The position numbers and the translations under genes are program-made. 64,000 bases of DNA from Novosphingobium sp. KCTC 2891 (GTDB lineage Bacteria; Pseudomonadota; Alphaproteobacteria; Sphingomonadales; Sphingomonadaceae), in NCBI RefSeq assembly GCF_025938155.1, contig NZ_JAPCZG010000001.1, positions 1-64,000 of the forward strand, given 5' to 3'. Under the pieces are notes generated by a model. That model saw only the letters and a list, made by a program, of their open reading frames with translations. It ran no database searches and was not told the origin of the DNA. This document shows positions 8,016 to 18,720 of this stretch, piece by piece. The first letter of the stretch is position 1. Each line of letters starts with the position of its first letter.

Positions 8016-9959
8016 ATGCCCCGTACCCCCGCCGGATCTCCGACCAGTCCCCAAGGTGCCGAACGCTTTCACGAAGAGAAGGCGACCTACACCGTGCGCG
8101 GGGCCGAACAGCCCGATATCGAGGCGGGCGTGGCCGCGATCCGCGAGGTGGTGCAGACGCTGAAGCCCAAGCCCGGCGTCTACCGGATGCAGGATGCGCG
8201 CGGCGAAGTGCTCTATGTGGGCAAGGCGCGCGCGCTGAAGAACCGGGTGGCGAGCTACGTCCAGGTCGACCGGCTGTCGAACCGGCTGCGGCGCATGGTC
8301 AGCCAGACGCGCAGCATGACCATCGTCACCACCAATTCGGAAGCCGAGGCGCTGCTGCTCGAAGCGCAACTGATCAAGCGCTATCGCCCGCCGTACAACG
8401 TGCTGCTGCGCGACGACAAATCGTTCCCATTCATCCTGCTGCGCGCCGATCACGCCTATCCGCGGATCACCAAGCATCGCGGCGCGCGCAAGGCCAAGGG
8501 CAATTACTATGGCCCGTTCGCCAGCGCGGGGAGCGTGAACACCACGATCAACGCGCTGCAGAAGCTGTTCCTGCTGCGCAGTTGCAACGATGGCTTCATG
8601 GCGCGGCGCGACCGGCCGTGCCTGCTCTACCAGATCAAGCGCTGTTCCGCCCCTTGCGTAGGCCGGATCGGCGAGGCGGAATATGGCGAGCTGGTGCGGC
8701 AGGCGAAGGACTTCCTGGGCGGAAAGTCCGGTGCTGTGCAGCGTGAGATCGAGGGGCAGATGGCAGAGGCGGCCGAATCGCTCGATTACGAGCGCGCGGC
8801 CATGCTGCGCGACCGGCTGCGCGCGGCGACGTTCATCCAGGGCAGCCAGGCGATCAATGCCGAGGGCGTGGGCAATGCCGACGTTTTCGCCTTGGCGGAG
8901 AAGGGCGGGCAGATCGGCATCCAGGCGTTCTTCATCCGTGGGGGGCAGAACTGGGGCCACCGCGCCTTCTTCCCCAGCCACACCGAAGGGCTGGAGCTGG
9001 AGGAAGTGATGACGGCGTTCCTCGCCCAGTTCTATGAGGAGGTGCCGCCCCCGCGCCTGATCCTGGTGGACCGTATCCTGCCCGAGGGGGAACTGCTGGC
9101 CGAGGCGCTGCACGAAAGCGCGGGCGGCAAGGTCGAGGTTTCGGTGCCGCAGCGCGGTGACCGGCGCCGGTTGATGGAGCAGGCCAGCCGCAATGCGGTC
9201 GAGGCACTGGAGCGGCGGCTGGCCGAAAGCGGGACCAAGGCGCGCACCAACCGCGAGATGGCCGAGTTCCTCGAACTGCCCGAAGTGCCGCAGCGCATCG
9301 AGATCTACGACAACAGCCACATCCAGGGCACCAATGCACTGGGCGCGATGGTGGTGGCCGGGCCGGAGGGGTTCCTCAAGGGCCAGTATCGCAAGTGGAA
9401 CATCAAGGCGGCGCAATCGAACGACGATTTCGCCATGATGCGCGAGGTCTTCCAGCGCCGCTTTGCGCGCGCACAGGAAGACGATCCCGACCGCGAGAAC
9501 GGCACCTGGCCCGATCTGGTGCTGATCGATGGTGGCAAGGGGCAGATGAGCGCGGTCAAGGAAGCGCTGGAGGAACTGGGCGTCGAGGATGTGCCGCTGA
9601 TCGCCATTGCCAAGGGGCCGCACCATGGCCGCGAGGGGCGCGAAGTGTTCCATTTCCCTGACGGGCGTGAGAAGATGCTGCCCGTCAATTCGCCCGTGCT
9701 GTTCCACCTTCAGCGGCTGCGCGACGAGGTCCACCGCTTTGCCATCGGCGCGCACCGCGAAAAGCGCAGCCGCGCGATTACCGCCAGCCCGCTGGACGAA
9801 ATTCCCGGCATCGGCCCGGCGCGCAAGCGGGCGCTGCTGCTGCACTTCGGCACGGCGGGCAAAGTGCGCGCGGCCAGCCTGGAAGACTTGCAGCGCGCCC
9901 CCGGCGTCAGCGCCGCGGTGGCGCAGACCGTCTATGACTTCTACCATCCCGGAGGGTGA
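8016..9959 (+). CDS. uvrC: Excinuclease ABC subunit C
   Basis: This is the UvrC nuclease of nucleotide excision repair, which makes the 3' and 5' incisions after UvrAB damage recognition. At 647 residues it has a slight N-terminal extension. The order is a GIY-YIG domain (GVYRMQDARGEVLYVGKARA), a Cys-rich segment (CLLYQIKRCSAPCVG), a UVR motif (EAAESLDYERAAMLRD) that contacts UvrB, the UvrC RNase H-like endonuclease (EIYDNSHIQGTNALGAMVV, DLVLIDGGKGQ) and a C-terminal helix-hairpin-helix (IPGIGPARKRALLLHFG). All key elements are present. Starts at other codons upstream are possible but the ATG at 8016 is reasonable. It probably has its own promoter. Confidence 0.98.
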   Translation: MPRTPAGSPTSPQGAERFHEEKATYTVRGAEQPDIEAGVAAIREVVQTLKPKPGVYRMQDARGEVLYVGKARALKNRVASYVQVDRLSNRLRRMVSQTRSMTIVTTNSEAEALLLEAQLIKRYRPPYNVLLRDDKSFPFILLRADHAYPRITKHRGARKAKGNYYGPFASAGSVNTTINALQKLFLLRSCNDGFMARRDRPCLLYQIKRCSAPCVGRIGEAEYGELVRQAKDFLGGKSGAVQREIEGQMAEAAESLDYERAAMLRDRLRAATFIQGSQAINAEGVGNADVFALAEKGGQIGIQAFFIRGGQNWGHRAFFPSHTEGLELEEVMTAFLAQFYEEVPPPRLILVDRILPEGELLAEALHESAGGKVEVSVPQRGDRRRLMEQASRNAVEALERRLAESGTKARTNREMAEFLELPEVPQRIEIYDNSHIQGTNALGAMVVAGPEGFLKGQYRKWNIKAAQSNDDFAMMREVFQRRFARAQEDDPDRENGTWPDLVLIDGGKGQMSAVKEALEELGVEDVPLIAIAKGPHHGREGREVFHFPDGREKMLPVNSPVLFHLQRLRDEVHRFAIGAHREKRSRAITASPLDEIPGIGPARKRALLLHFGTAGKVRAASLEDLQRAPGVSAAVAQTVYDFYHPGG

Positions 9960-10064
9960 AAACATCGTTTCCGGGCCGATAACCTGTCCTGTTGAAAGTC
10001 CGTGCAGGATGCTGGTGTAGCCCATGCACCATGGCGGCGCTTCGATCGGGAAACGGGGCGCACG

Positions 10065-11000
10065 ATGGACGGGATCGGGCGCATGGCATCGGGACTTTCG
10101 CGGAAACGACTTTGCCTGACGGCAGCGCTGACGCTTGGTTGGCTGGCGATGGCGCCACTCGCGCAGGCGCAGGGCGTGCCACAGGCCGCCAATGGCGTCG
10201 GGTCGCCGTTCGAGCTGGCGTTCTGGCAATCGGTGGGCAACGGCGAGGATCCGGCGCTCTACGAAGCCTATCTCCAGCAATATCCCACCGGCACGTTCGC
10301 GCCGATCGCGCGGGCCAAGGTGGCGGCTCTGCGCAAGGCAGCGACGACGGTGGCAGCACCCGCCCCTGCACCCCAGGTTGCCTTGCCAGCCGCGTCGCCG
10401 GTCGCGCCCGCCGAGCCGACGCCCGTCAGCACGCCAAGGCCCGCGGGCAACGGACCCGCGCTGGCCATGGCGATGCCTATGCCGCTGCCAGCCGCGCCTG
10501 GAGCGCCGCTGCCGTCCCCGGCCGCATCGGCCGCCAGTGGCGCCATGCTGGGTCAGATGCTGGCGGAACTGGCGCGGTCGCAGGAAACGCCGGGCGCCGG
10601 CGCAACGTCGCTGCCCCCGGCGGTGGCGGCCGTCTCCCCCGTTTCGTCCCGCCATGCGCTACCGGCGCGTCCGCAACTGGCGCCGGTGCCGGACCTCACG
10701 CTGCCGACCAGCTTCTGTTCGGCAGACGAACGCAACCGGTTTCATGATGGCATCTACGCCCCCGCACTGGAGGCGGCGAAGCGCAACAACGATGCGGCTG
10801 TGGCCTATCTCACGCAGTTGCAGGGCATCTACGATGGCTACCAGCTGGGGCGCGACACCGAGGCGATGAATGCGCTGGCGGCGGAATCCCGCTCCTATCA
10901 GGCCGATGCGGCAGCGACGTTTTCGGCGCAGGCAGCGATGGTGCGCACGTTCGATGCCTTGATGGCGGTGCCGGTGCGCCCATGCGGCGCGGCGCGTTGA
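10065..11000 (+). CDS. Exported protein of unknown function, Pro/Ala-rich
   Basis: This is a 311-residue secreted protein. After a short basic N-terminus there is a signal peptide (LCLTAALTLGWLAMAPLAQA). A segment of the type FWQSVGNGEDPALYEAYLQQ then ends in AKVAALR. That helical motif recurs in many exported alphaproteobacterial proteins as a short TPR-like unit. A low-complexity Pro/Ala region (about residues 85-210) leads to a conserved-looking C-terminal helical domain with FCSADERNRFHDGIYAPALEAA. Start options are 10065 and 10083; both keep the signal peptide. It overlaps the next gene, another exported protein, so they are probably one transcript. I do not recognise a family for the C-terminal domain. 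Confidence 0.65.
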   Translation: MDGIGRMASGLSRKRLCLTAALTLGWLAMAPLAQAQGVPQAANGVGSPFELAFWQSVGNGEDPALYEAYLQQYPTGTFAPIARAKVAALRKAATTVAAPAPAPQVALPAASPVAPAEPTPVSTPRPAGNGPALAMAMPMPLPAAPGAPLPSPAASAASGAMLGQMLAELARSQETPGAGATSLPPAVAAVSPVSSRHALPARPQLAPVPDLTLPTSFCSADERNRFHDGIYAPALEAAKRNNDAAVAYLTQLQGIYDGYQLGRDTEAMNALAAESRSYQADAAATFSAQAAMVRTFDALMAVPVRPCGAAR

Positions 11001-11458
11001 TGCGCCAGGGCGCGGTGCTGGCGGCGGCGCTGGCCAGCTTGGTCGCGGGGCAGGCCGCGCAAGCGGCGAACTGCGCGGGGCCGGAGATCGCCGAGGCCGC
11101 GCGGGTGGTCGAATTCGAGGCGATGATGATGGCCGTGTCGCTGCGCTGTGCACGCGCGGGGGTGGATATGCGGCCGACGTTCGACCGGATGGTCGGCACC
11201 CATGCCGCGCGCTTCGGCGCGGCCGATACGGCGATGCACCGCTACTTCGCACCCGCCGGCCCGCGCGCTTTTGATCGCTACGCCACCGGCATCGCCAACA
11301 AGTATGGCGGCGGCGCAACCGACGGCGGCACTTGTCGCGTGTTCAACGGCCTTGCTGGCGAACTGGCCAGTCCTGCCAGCGACGGGCGCGTGCTGGGTGC
11401 GGTGGTGCGCGCGATGATCCGGATGCCCGAAGGGCTGGACTGTCCCGCCAAGCCCTGA
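10982..11458 (+). CDS. Small exported protein of unknown function
   Basis: This is a 158-residue protein with a signal peptide ending AAQAANC. The mature part has four cysteines (in ANCAGPE, LRCARAG, GTCRVFN, LDCPAKP), suggesting two disulfides in the periplasm. A helical middle carries VVEFEAMMMAVSLRC. It overlaps the previous exported gene by 19 bp; an alternative ATG at 11000 would give a TGATG junction. The shared unit suggests the two proteins act together, but I recognise neither. It is convergent with tesB. Confidence 0.7.
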   Translation: MRRGALMRQGAVLAAALASLVAGQAAQAANCAGPEIAEAARVVEFEAMMMAVSLRCARAGVDMRPTFDRMVGTHAARFGAADTAMHRYFAPAGPRAFDRYATGIANKYGGGATDGGTCRVFNGLAGELASPASDGRVLGAVVRAMIRMPEGLDCPAKP

Positions 11459-11467
11459 AGCGCCCTA

Positions 11468-12370
11468 TCAGGGCTTGGGTGTGATCGGGCGGATCAGGCC
11501 TTCCTGCGCGACATTGGCGACCAGCCGGTCGTCCTGCGTGTAGATCCGGCCGCGGTTGAAGCCGCGCGCCCGGCCCGCCCAAGGGCTGTCGCAGGTGTAG
11601 AGCAGCCATTCGTCGGCGCGGAAATCGTCGTGAAACCAGATCGCGTGATCTAGGCTGGCGCTCATCAGCGTGCCCTTGACCCAGCTGATGTCCTCGTGCG
11701 GCATAGTGCAGGTGCCGAGCAGGGTCATGTCGCTGGCATAGGCGAGCACTGCGCGGTGGATCTTGGGGTCGTCCGGCAGCGCGGCCGCCGAGCGGAACCA
11801 GACATGGGAAATCGCCTCGCGCGCGTCCTCGCGTATCCAGCGGCCGGGATCGACCGGACGCATCTCAATGGGGCGCTGGCGCAGGTTCTCGCGGAAGGTG
11901 CGGCCCACGGCCTCGGCGGCGCGGCGGCGCAGCGTGACTTCGTTTTCAAGCGTTTCCGGAGCCGGCACTTCGGGCATCGGTTCCTGATGATGGACGCCCG
12001 GTTCGCGCTTGTGGAACGAGGCGAGCATATTGAGGATCGTCTGTCCCTGCTGGCTGGCGACCACGCGGCGGTTGGAGAAGCTGCCGCCATCAAGGTCTCG
12101 CTCGACGCGGAAGTCGATCTCGAAATCCTCGTTGCCGCCCCGCACGAAATAGGCGTGGAGCGAGTGGACCGGGCGATCGTCCGGCACGGTGCGTTCCGCC
12201 GAAGCGAGCGCCTGCCCGATTACCTGCCCGCCAAACACGCGGCCGACGCCGCCTTTCTTGCGACGGCCACGGAATCGGTCGCCGCCGCGATCTTCGACAT
12301 CAAGCAGTTCGAGGAGATCGGCGACAAGCTCTTCGGGCGAAAGCACGGGGGCGGGGGAATCGTTGCTCAT
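11468..12370 (-). CDS. tesB: Acyl-CoA thioesterase II
   Basis: TesB hydrolyses medium- and long-chain acyl-CoA to free acid and CoA. The protein has 300 residues with two hot-dog domains: the first with [13 protein letters not shown] (about 46-58) and [10 protein letters not shown], the second with HVWFRS and LDHAIWFH. By comparison with E. coli TesB (D204/T228/Q278), the catalytic residues appear to be D214 (YASD), S239 (SASLDH, Ser in place of Thr) and Q289 (NVAQEGLIR), with the same 50-residue Ser-to-Gln spacing. The ATG at 12370 fits the family. It is convergent with the exported-protein pair, and the hppA terminator lies just upstream. Confidence 0.93.
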   Translation of the reverse strand: MSNDSPAPVLSPEELVADLLELLDVEDRGGDRFRGRRKKGGVGRVFGGQVIGQALASAERTVPDDRPVHSLHAYFVRGGNEDFEIDFRVERDLDGGSFSNRRVVASQQGQTILNMLASFHKREPGVHHQEPMPEVPAPETLENEVTLRRRAAEAVGRTFRENLRQRPIEMRPVDPGRWIREDAREAISHVWFRSAAALPDDPKIHRAVLAYASDMTLLGTCTMPHEDISWVKGTLMSASLDHAIWFHDDFRADEWLLYTCDSPWAGRARGFNRGRIYTQDDRLVANVAQEGLIRPITPKP

Positions 12371-12440
12371 CGCAACTCGATGCTACGACTTTACGTTTGC
12401 GTCAACGTCAATCGCGGGGTGCCAAACGACCGGCATCGCC

Positions 12441-12478
12441 AAAAAGCGAACCCCGCCCGGATCGCTCCGGACGGGGTT
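12441..12478 (-). terminator. Rho-independent terminator of hppA
   Basis: Read on the minus strand, 13-nt arms (12478-12466 and 12461-12449) pair with one G-U position around a 4-nt loop and are followed by a T run (12445-12441). It lies 38 bp after the hppA stop codon. Confidence 0.85.
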
Positions 12479-12515
12479 GCCTTCTCTCCCCAAACTCGGG
12501 TTGTCTGCGCGAAGG

Positions 12516-14612
<2,097 letters not shown>

Positions 14613-14722
14613 GTTGGCATCCCCCTTATTCAACCGGCCCCGAAGGGCCGCACCCCGTCGTTGCGGGTTGACGGGGAGGCTATAGGTTTATTGGGGGTGC
14701 GCAAGCCTTTCGATGATCTCGG

Positions 14723-15601
14723 TCAATCGTGCTCGTAACCCAGCTTTCCTGCGGGCGGCGCGCCATCCAGCAGCAGCGAATCCGGCCCGGCGGGGAGGAC
14801 GCGCCCGATGCGGTGCGCCAGGCAGGGAGGCGCAATGTCCGCGGGCAGGGTGAACAGCAGTTCGTAGTCGTCACCCCAGGAAAGCCCCTCGTCGATGCGC
14901 GCTGCGGGCAGGCCGGGGGCAAGCGGCACGGCGGTGCGGTCGATGGCGATGGTCACGCCGCTGGCCTGCGCCATGCGCGCAGCATCGAGCAGCACCCCGT
15001 CCGATACGTCCATCATCGCCGTGACCAGCGGGGCCAGCGCGCGCCCTTCGGCAAGGCGCGGGCGCGGGCGGCGGAAAGCGAGCGTGTCGACGTTGGTGCG
15101 GCCATCGCGCAGCGCCTCGAACCCCAGCATTGCCCCGCCGACCGGGCCGGTGATCCATAGGTCGTCGCCCGCGCGGGCACCCGAGCGCGAGGGGATGGCC
15201 CGGCTGGTCGCCCGGCCGAGCGCCGTCAGGCCGTGCGAACGCCGTCCCTCTCCGCCAACGGTGTCACCGCCGAGCAGCGGCACGCCGAACGCTTGTAGCA
15301 CTTCCCCAAGGCCGGCGAGAAAACGCGCGTCATCGTTGCCCAGCGCATAGCCGAGGAGCACGCCGAGCGGCTCCGCCCCCTTGGAGGCGAGATCGGACAA
15401 GTTCACGGCGACGAGCTTCCAAGCCACATCGGCCGCGTCCTGCCCCGGCAGCCAGTGGACGCCTTCGACCATCATGTCGTGCGTGAGCACCAGCGTCTCG
15501 CCGCCGAAGGGCAGGACGGCGCAGTCGTCGGCCAGCCCGCGCGCCGCGGGCGAGGAGGCGATGCCGCGCAGGGCGGCGATGAACTGCGCCTCGCCCGTCA
15601 C
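14723..15601 (-). CDS. thiL: Thiamine-monophosphate kinase
   Basis: ThiL phosphorylates thiamine monophosphate to the active cofactor thiamine diphosphate. The protein has 292 residues of the AIR-synthase/PurM fold. Visible motifs are GLADDCAVLPFGGE, VLTHDMMVEGVHW, VNLSDLASKGAEPLG, LLGGDTVGGEG, MMDVSDGVLLDAARMA and GLSWGDDYELLFT. The Asp-rich metal/ATP sites are intact. The GTG at 15601 matches the family N-terminus (VTGEAQFIAALRG). It begins only 4 nt after the upstream crotonase stop, so the two share a transcript even though their functions are unrelated. Confidence 0.95.
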   Translation of the reverse strand: MTGEAQFIAALRGIASSPAARGLADDCAVLPFGGETLVLTHDMMVEGVHWLPGQDAADVAWKLVAVNLSDLASKGAEPLGVLLGYALGNDDARFLAGLGEVLQAFGVPLLGGDTVGGEGRRSHGLTALGRATSRAIPSRSGARAGDDLWITGPVGGAMLGFEALRDGRTNVDTLAFRRPRPRLAEGRALAPLVTAMMDVSDGVLLDAARMAQASGVTIAIDRTAVPLAPGLPAARIDEGLSWGDDYELLFTLPADIAPPCLAHRIGRVLPAGPDSLLLDGAPPAGKLGYEHD

Positions 15602-15605
15602 GGGG

Positions 15606-16412
15606 TCACTCGCCGGTGAACACGGGCGCGCGCTTTTCAAGGATCGCGGCGACGGCTTCCTTGTGGTCCTGCGTCTCGTGCGCGATGGCCTGGAACGCGG
15701 CGGAAAGTTCCAGCACATCGTGCGCGCGGGCGTGCTGGGCTTCGCGCAGCAGCTTCTTGGTGAGGCGCAGCGCGCGCGGGGAGTTCGCGGCAATTTCCTG
15801 CCCGAGCGCCACGGCGGCGTCGATCAGTTCGGCATCGGGCACCACGGTGCCGACAAGACCGATGGATTGCGCATAGGCGGCATCGAACGTGCGGCCGGTC
15901 AGGAACAGTTCCGCCGCCTTGGAATAGCCGACGATCTTCTGGAGCGTCCACGCGCCGCCGTCGCCGGGGACGATGCCCACCTTGATGAAGCTTGCCGCCA
16001 TCTTCGCGCTTTCGGCAGCGACGCGCACGTCGCACAGGCAGGCAAGATCGAGGCCGAGGCCGATGGCATGGCCGTTGATCGCGGCGATCATCGGGATTTC
16101 ACAATCCAGCATGGCGCGCGTGGCGCGCTGCACGCCGCGGCGATAGTTGGCGCGGGTGGAATCGGGCTGTTCCAGCACGCCGATGCCCTGACGTTGCTGC
16201 ATCCCCTTGATGTTGCCGCCGCTGGAAAAGGCGCGGCCCGATCCGGTGAGCACAATGGCGCTGACCGAGCGGTCGTTGCCCAGCGCGAAGAAGGTTTCGA
16301 CGATGTTGTCGCAGTCTTCGATGGTGCCGATGGCGTTCATCGATTCGGGCCGGCTCATGGTGAGCACGGCCACGCGGCCGTAGCGCTCGACGGACAGGAA
16401 CGGGGTGGTCAC
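15606..16412 (-). CDS. Enoyl-CoA hydratase/isomerase (crotonase) family protein
   Basis: This 268-residue crotonase-fold protein probably acts on an enoyl-CoA thioester. The oxyanion-hole segments are AFSSGGNIKGM and INGHAIGLGLDLACLCD, followed by GIVPGDGGAWTLQKIVG. The C-terminal helices end in FLEK-like AILEKRAPVF. GTG at 16412 is chosen because GGAGGAG lies 7 nt upstream; a longer frame running upstream is spurious. It is divergent from the acyl-CoA dehydrogenase at 16515, and a 7+6+7 inverted repeat lies between them. It is presumably part of the same degradation pathway as the plus-strand cluster. Exact substrate unknown. Confidence 0.9.
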   Translation of the reverse strand: MTTPFLSVERYGRVAVLTMSRPESMNAIGTIEDCDNIVETFFALGNDRSVSAIVLTGSGRAFSSGGNIKGMQQRQGIGVLEQPDSTRANYRRGVQRATRAMLDCEIPMIAAINGHAIGLGLDLACLCDVRVAAESAKMAASFIKVGIVPGDGGAWTLQKIVGYSKAAELFLTGRTFDAAYAQSIGLVGTVVPDAELIDAAVALGQEIAANSPRALRLTKKLLREAQHARAHDVLELSAAFQAIAHETQDHKEAVAAILEKRAPVFTGE

Positions 16413-16445
16413 GACGCATCTCCTCCAGGTTCGATTATTCGGCCG

Positions 16446-16465
16446 GTTTTCACGCTCATGAAAAC
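16446..16465. promoter_or_regulatory. Inverted repeat between divergent crotonase and acyl-CoA dehydrogenase genes
   Basis: GTTTTCA-N6-TGAAAAC (16446-16452, 16459-16465), spacer CGCTCA. The repeat before the thiolase (18676-18693) has the same length of spacer with CGTTCA. The two sites share GTTT-N3-CG-N-TCA. It is a candidate operator for the TetR protein encoded at 21636. Confidence 0.45.
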
Positions 16466-16514
16466 GGACCTTTCGGTTTGCTGTTGATTCGGGGCTGCCA
16501 TACGACAGTGGGCG

Positions 16515-17654
16515 ATGCAAATATTCCCGCTCCACCCGTTCCGCCCGCAAGGCGATATCCCGGCGCTGCGACAGCAGGTGCGCGATCTTGTTGCGCAGCA
16601 CGAAAACCGCTGGTCCGTGCTCCAGCGCGCGAACTGCTGGTTCAGCTTCGATGCCGAGTTCTCGAAGGCGCTTGGCGCGGCGGGGCTGCTCGGCATGACC
16701 TGGCCGAAGCAATATGGCGGGCACGAGCGGACCATGCTGGAACGCTATGTCGTGCTGGAGGAACTGCTTGCGGCTGGCGCGCCGGCGGGGCTGCACTGGA
16801 TTGCGGATCGCCAGACGGGCGCGCTGCTGGTGCGCTATGGCACCGAGGCGCAGCGCGAGAAGTACCTGCCCGGCATGGCGCGGGGTGAAATCTACGCCTG
16901 TATCGGCCTGTCCGAGCCGAACTCGGGATCGGACCTTGCCAGCGTGCGGACATCGGCGCGCAGGACCCAGGAAGGTTGGCGCGTCAACGGCCAGAAGGTG
17001 TGGACCAGCGGCGCGCACAAGAGCCATGCCGCGCTGACCCTGCTGCGCACCGAGGAAGGCAGCGAGCGCCAGCAGGGCCTGTCGCAGCTGATGATCGATC
17101 TCGATACGCCGGGTATCACCATCCGTCCGATCATCGACATGACCGGCACCCACCACTTCAACGAGATCTTCTTTGACGACGTGCTGCTGCCGCTGGATGC
17201 GCTGGTGGGCGTGGAAGGGCAGGGCTGGAAGCAAGTCACGGCCGAACTTGCGCTCGAACGCTCGGGGCCTGAACGCTACCTTTCCAGCCACATCCTGCTG
17301 GTCGCGCTGATCGATGCCATCGGGCCGGAGCCGACGCCCGAAATCGCGCAGCAGATCGGCCGGCTCACCGCCGAGATGTGGACGCTGCGGCAGATGTCGA
17401 TGTCGACCGCGGCCAAGCTCGATGCTGGCGAGGATCCCATCGTGGAGGCAGCGATCGTCAAGGATCTGGGCAACGCCTATGAGCAGGCGCTGCCGCGTCT
17501 GGTCCAGGCAGCGGTCGATGTTGATCTTGCCGGGAGCAGCGCGCTGTCGCAGCTGCTCGCCTATTACCTGCTGGCCGCGCCCAGCTTTTCCCTGCGCGGG
17601 GGCACGCCCGAAGTGCTGCGCGGGATCATTGCCAAGGGGCTGGGGCTCCGGTGA
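16515..17654 (+). CDS. Acyl-CoA dehydrogenase
   Basis: This FAD enzyme inserts a double bond in an acyl-CoA and passes electrons to ETF. It has 379 residues with N-terminal helical, middle beta and C-terminal helical domains. The FAD/substrate segment ACIGLSEPNSGSDLAS and VNGQKVWTSGAH are typical. The catalytic Glu is probably E366 in RGGTPEVLRGIIAKGLG. It is followed after 10 bp by a second, shorter dehydrogenase. Such pairs often form alpha2-beta2 heterotetramers in steroid side-chain or aromatic-CoA degradation. The substrate is not evident from sequence. The start at 16515 lacks a strong ribosome-binding site. Confidence 0.92.
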   Translation: MQIFPLHPFRPQGDIPALRQQVRDLVAQHENRWSVLQRANCWFSFDAEFSKALGAAGLLGMTWPKQYGGHERTMLERYVVLEELLAAGAPAGLHWIADRQTGALLVRYGTEAQREKYLPGMARGEIYACIGLSEPNSGSDLASVRTSARRTQEGWRVNGQKVWTSGAHKSHAALTLLRTEEGSERQQGLSQLMIDLDTPGITIRPIIDMTGTHHFNEIFFDDVLLPLDALVGVEGQGWKQVTAELALERSGPERYLSSHILLVALIDAIGPEPTPEIAQQIGRLTAEMWTLRQMSMSTAAKLDAGEDPIVEAAIVKDLGNAYEQALPRLVQAAVDVDLAGSSALSQLLAYYLLAAPSFSLRGGTPEVLRGIIAKGLGLR

Positions 17655-17664
17655 GGAATTTCCG

Positions 17665-18630
17665 ATGAGCGAGAACCGCGCACTTCTTGTCGAGATGGCC
17701 GAAGGCCTGTTCGCCGACCTTGCCGGCGCATCTTTCGAGGCCGCCTGGCCGCGCGTGGCGGAGGCCGGCTTTGCAAGCCTGCTGGTGTCTGCCGATCAGG
17801 GCGGCTTCGGCGGTGACTGGGGCGACGTGCTGGCCGTGCTGCGGCTGGCCGGGCTGAACGCCGTGGCCGCGCCCGTAGCCGAACCGATCATCGCGCACGC
17901 GCTGCTGGCGCAGGCCGGCATCGCCGCGCCGGCCGGGCTGGTGACGTTGGTGGGGCGCAGCGGACGCACGCCCTTCGGCCGCCATGCCGACGCGGTGGTC
18001 TCGGTCGCGGACGGCGTGCTGTCGCTCCATGCCCGGGGCGCGTTCACGGTCGAGGAAGGCACGTCGCTGGCCGGTGAGCCGTCCGATCTGGTCAAGCTGA
18101 CGGGCGCGCCTGCCGCAAGCGCGCCGTGCGCCGCCGATCTTGACGGGTTGGGGGCTTTCGCCCGCGTCGCGCAAGCTTCCGGTGCGCTGGAATCGGCGTT
18201 CACGCTGGCCATCGACCACGTCAATACGCGGGTCCAGTTCGGGCGCACGCTGGCGAAGTTCCAGGCGGTGCAACAGGCGCTGGCCGAATTTTCGGAGGAA
18301 GCAGCCGCAGTCGACGCCGCTGCTGCTGCCTGTGCCGCGGCGCTCGATGTCGGGGATGCCGGGTTCGAGATCGCGGCTGCCAAGATGCGGCTGGGCCTTG
18401 CGGTGGACCGCGCGACTCCGATCGCGCACCGGATGCATGGCGCCATTGGCTTCACCATGGAATATGCGCTCAACCGGTATACGCGCCGGCTCATGGCGTG
18501 GCGCAGCGAGTTCGGCAACGATGCGTTCTGGGCAGAGGCGCTGGGCCGCCGGGTGGCCGTTCTGGGTGGGCACGGGCTGTGGCGAGAGGTCGCCGCGCGG
18601 ACCGACCGGCTGATCGGGCAGGAGGCCTGA
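17665..18630 (+). CDS. Acyl-CoA dehydrogenase, second (small) subunit type
   Basis: This is a 321-residue acyl-CoA dehydrogenase-family protein, shorter than the usual 380. The C-terminal domain is clear: DHVNTRVQFGRTLAKFQAVQ and MHGAIGFTMEYALNRYTRR. In place of the catalytic Glu of the canonical RGGTPE region there is no obvious base at the end. That fits a non-catalytic or complementary subunit pairing with the gene just upstream. The ATG at 17665 follows GAGGAA at 17653-17658. The 10-bp spacing points to one operon. The heteromer model is an inference from known paired acyl-CoA dehydrogenases. Confidence 0.85.
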   Translation: MSENRALLVEMAEGLFADLAGASFEAAWPRVAEAGFASLLVSADQGGFGGDWGDVLAVLRLAGLNAVAAPVAEPIIAHALLAQAGIAAPAGLVTLVGRSGRTPFGRHADAVVSVADGVLSLHARGAFTVEEGTSLAGEPSDLVKLTGAPAASAPCAADLDGLGAFARVAQASGALESAFTLAIDHVNTRVQFGRTLAKFQAVQQALAEFSEEAAAVDAAAAACAAALDVGDAGFEIAAAKMRLGLAVDRATPIAHRMHGAIGFTMEYALNRYTRRLMAWRSEFGNDAFWAEALGRRVAVLGGHGLWREVAARTDRLIGQEA

Positions 18631-18675
18631 CACAAGAATCAGCGTGATGCCCGCTTGACCACCTCCTGTGTCCTG

Positions 18676-18693
18676 TTTAATCGTTCAATTAAA
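18676..18693. promoter_or_regulatory. Inverted repeat upstream of the thiolase operon
   Basis: TTTAAT (18676-18681) and ATTAAA (18688-18693) flank the spacer CGTTCA. It is an AT-rich island in a GC-rich region, 27 bp before the thiolase start codon, where a repressor could overlap the promoter. It resembles the site at 16446-16465. Confidence 0.45.
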
Positions 18694-18720
18694 TAGGATC
18701 GTTCGAGAGGAGTCGAAGTC

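Noticed and set aside
8007..10655. A long minus-strand open frame of 882 codons antisense to uvrC
   Set aside because: It lies opposite a clear uvrC gene. Long antisense frames arise by chance in high-GC coding DNA, and its Arg/His/Gln/Ala-rich translation has no domain.
15606..17291. Long crotonase frame extending upstream of 16412
   Set aside because: The extension overlaps the divergent acyl-CoA dehydrogenase. A GTG with a strong ribosome-binding site at 16412 is the better start.
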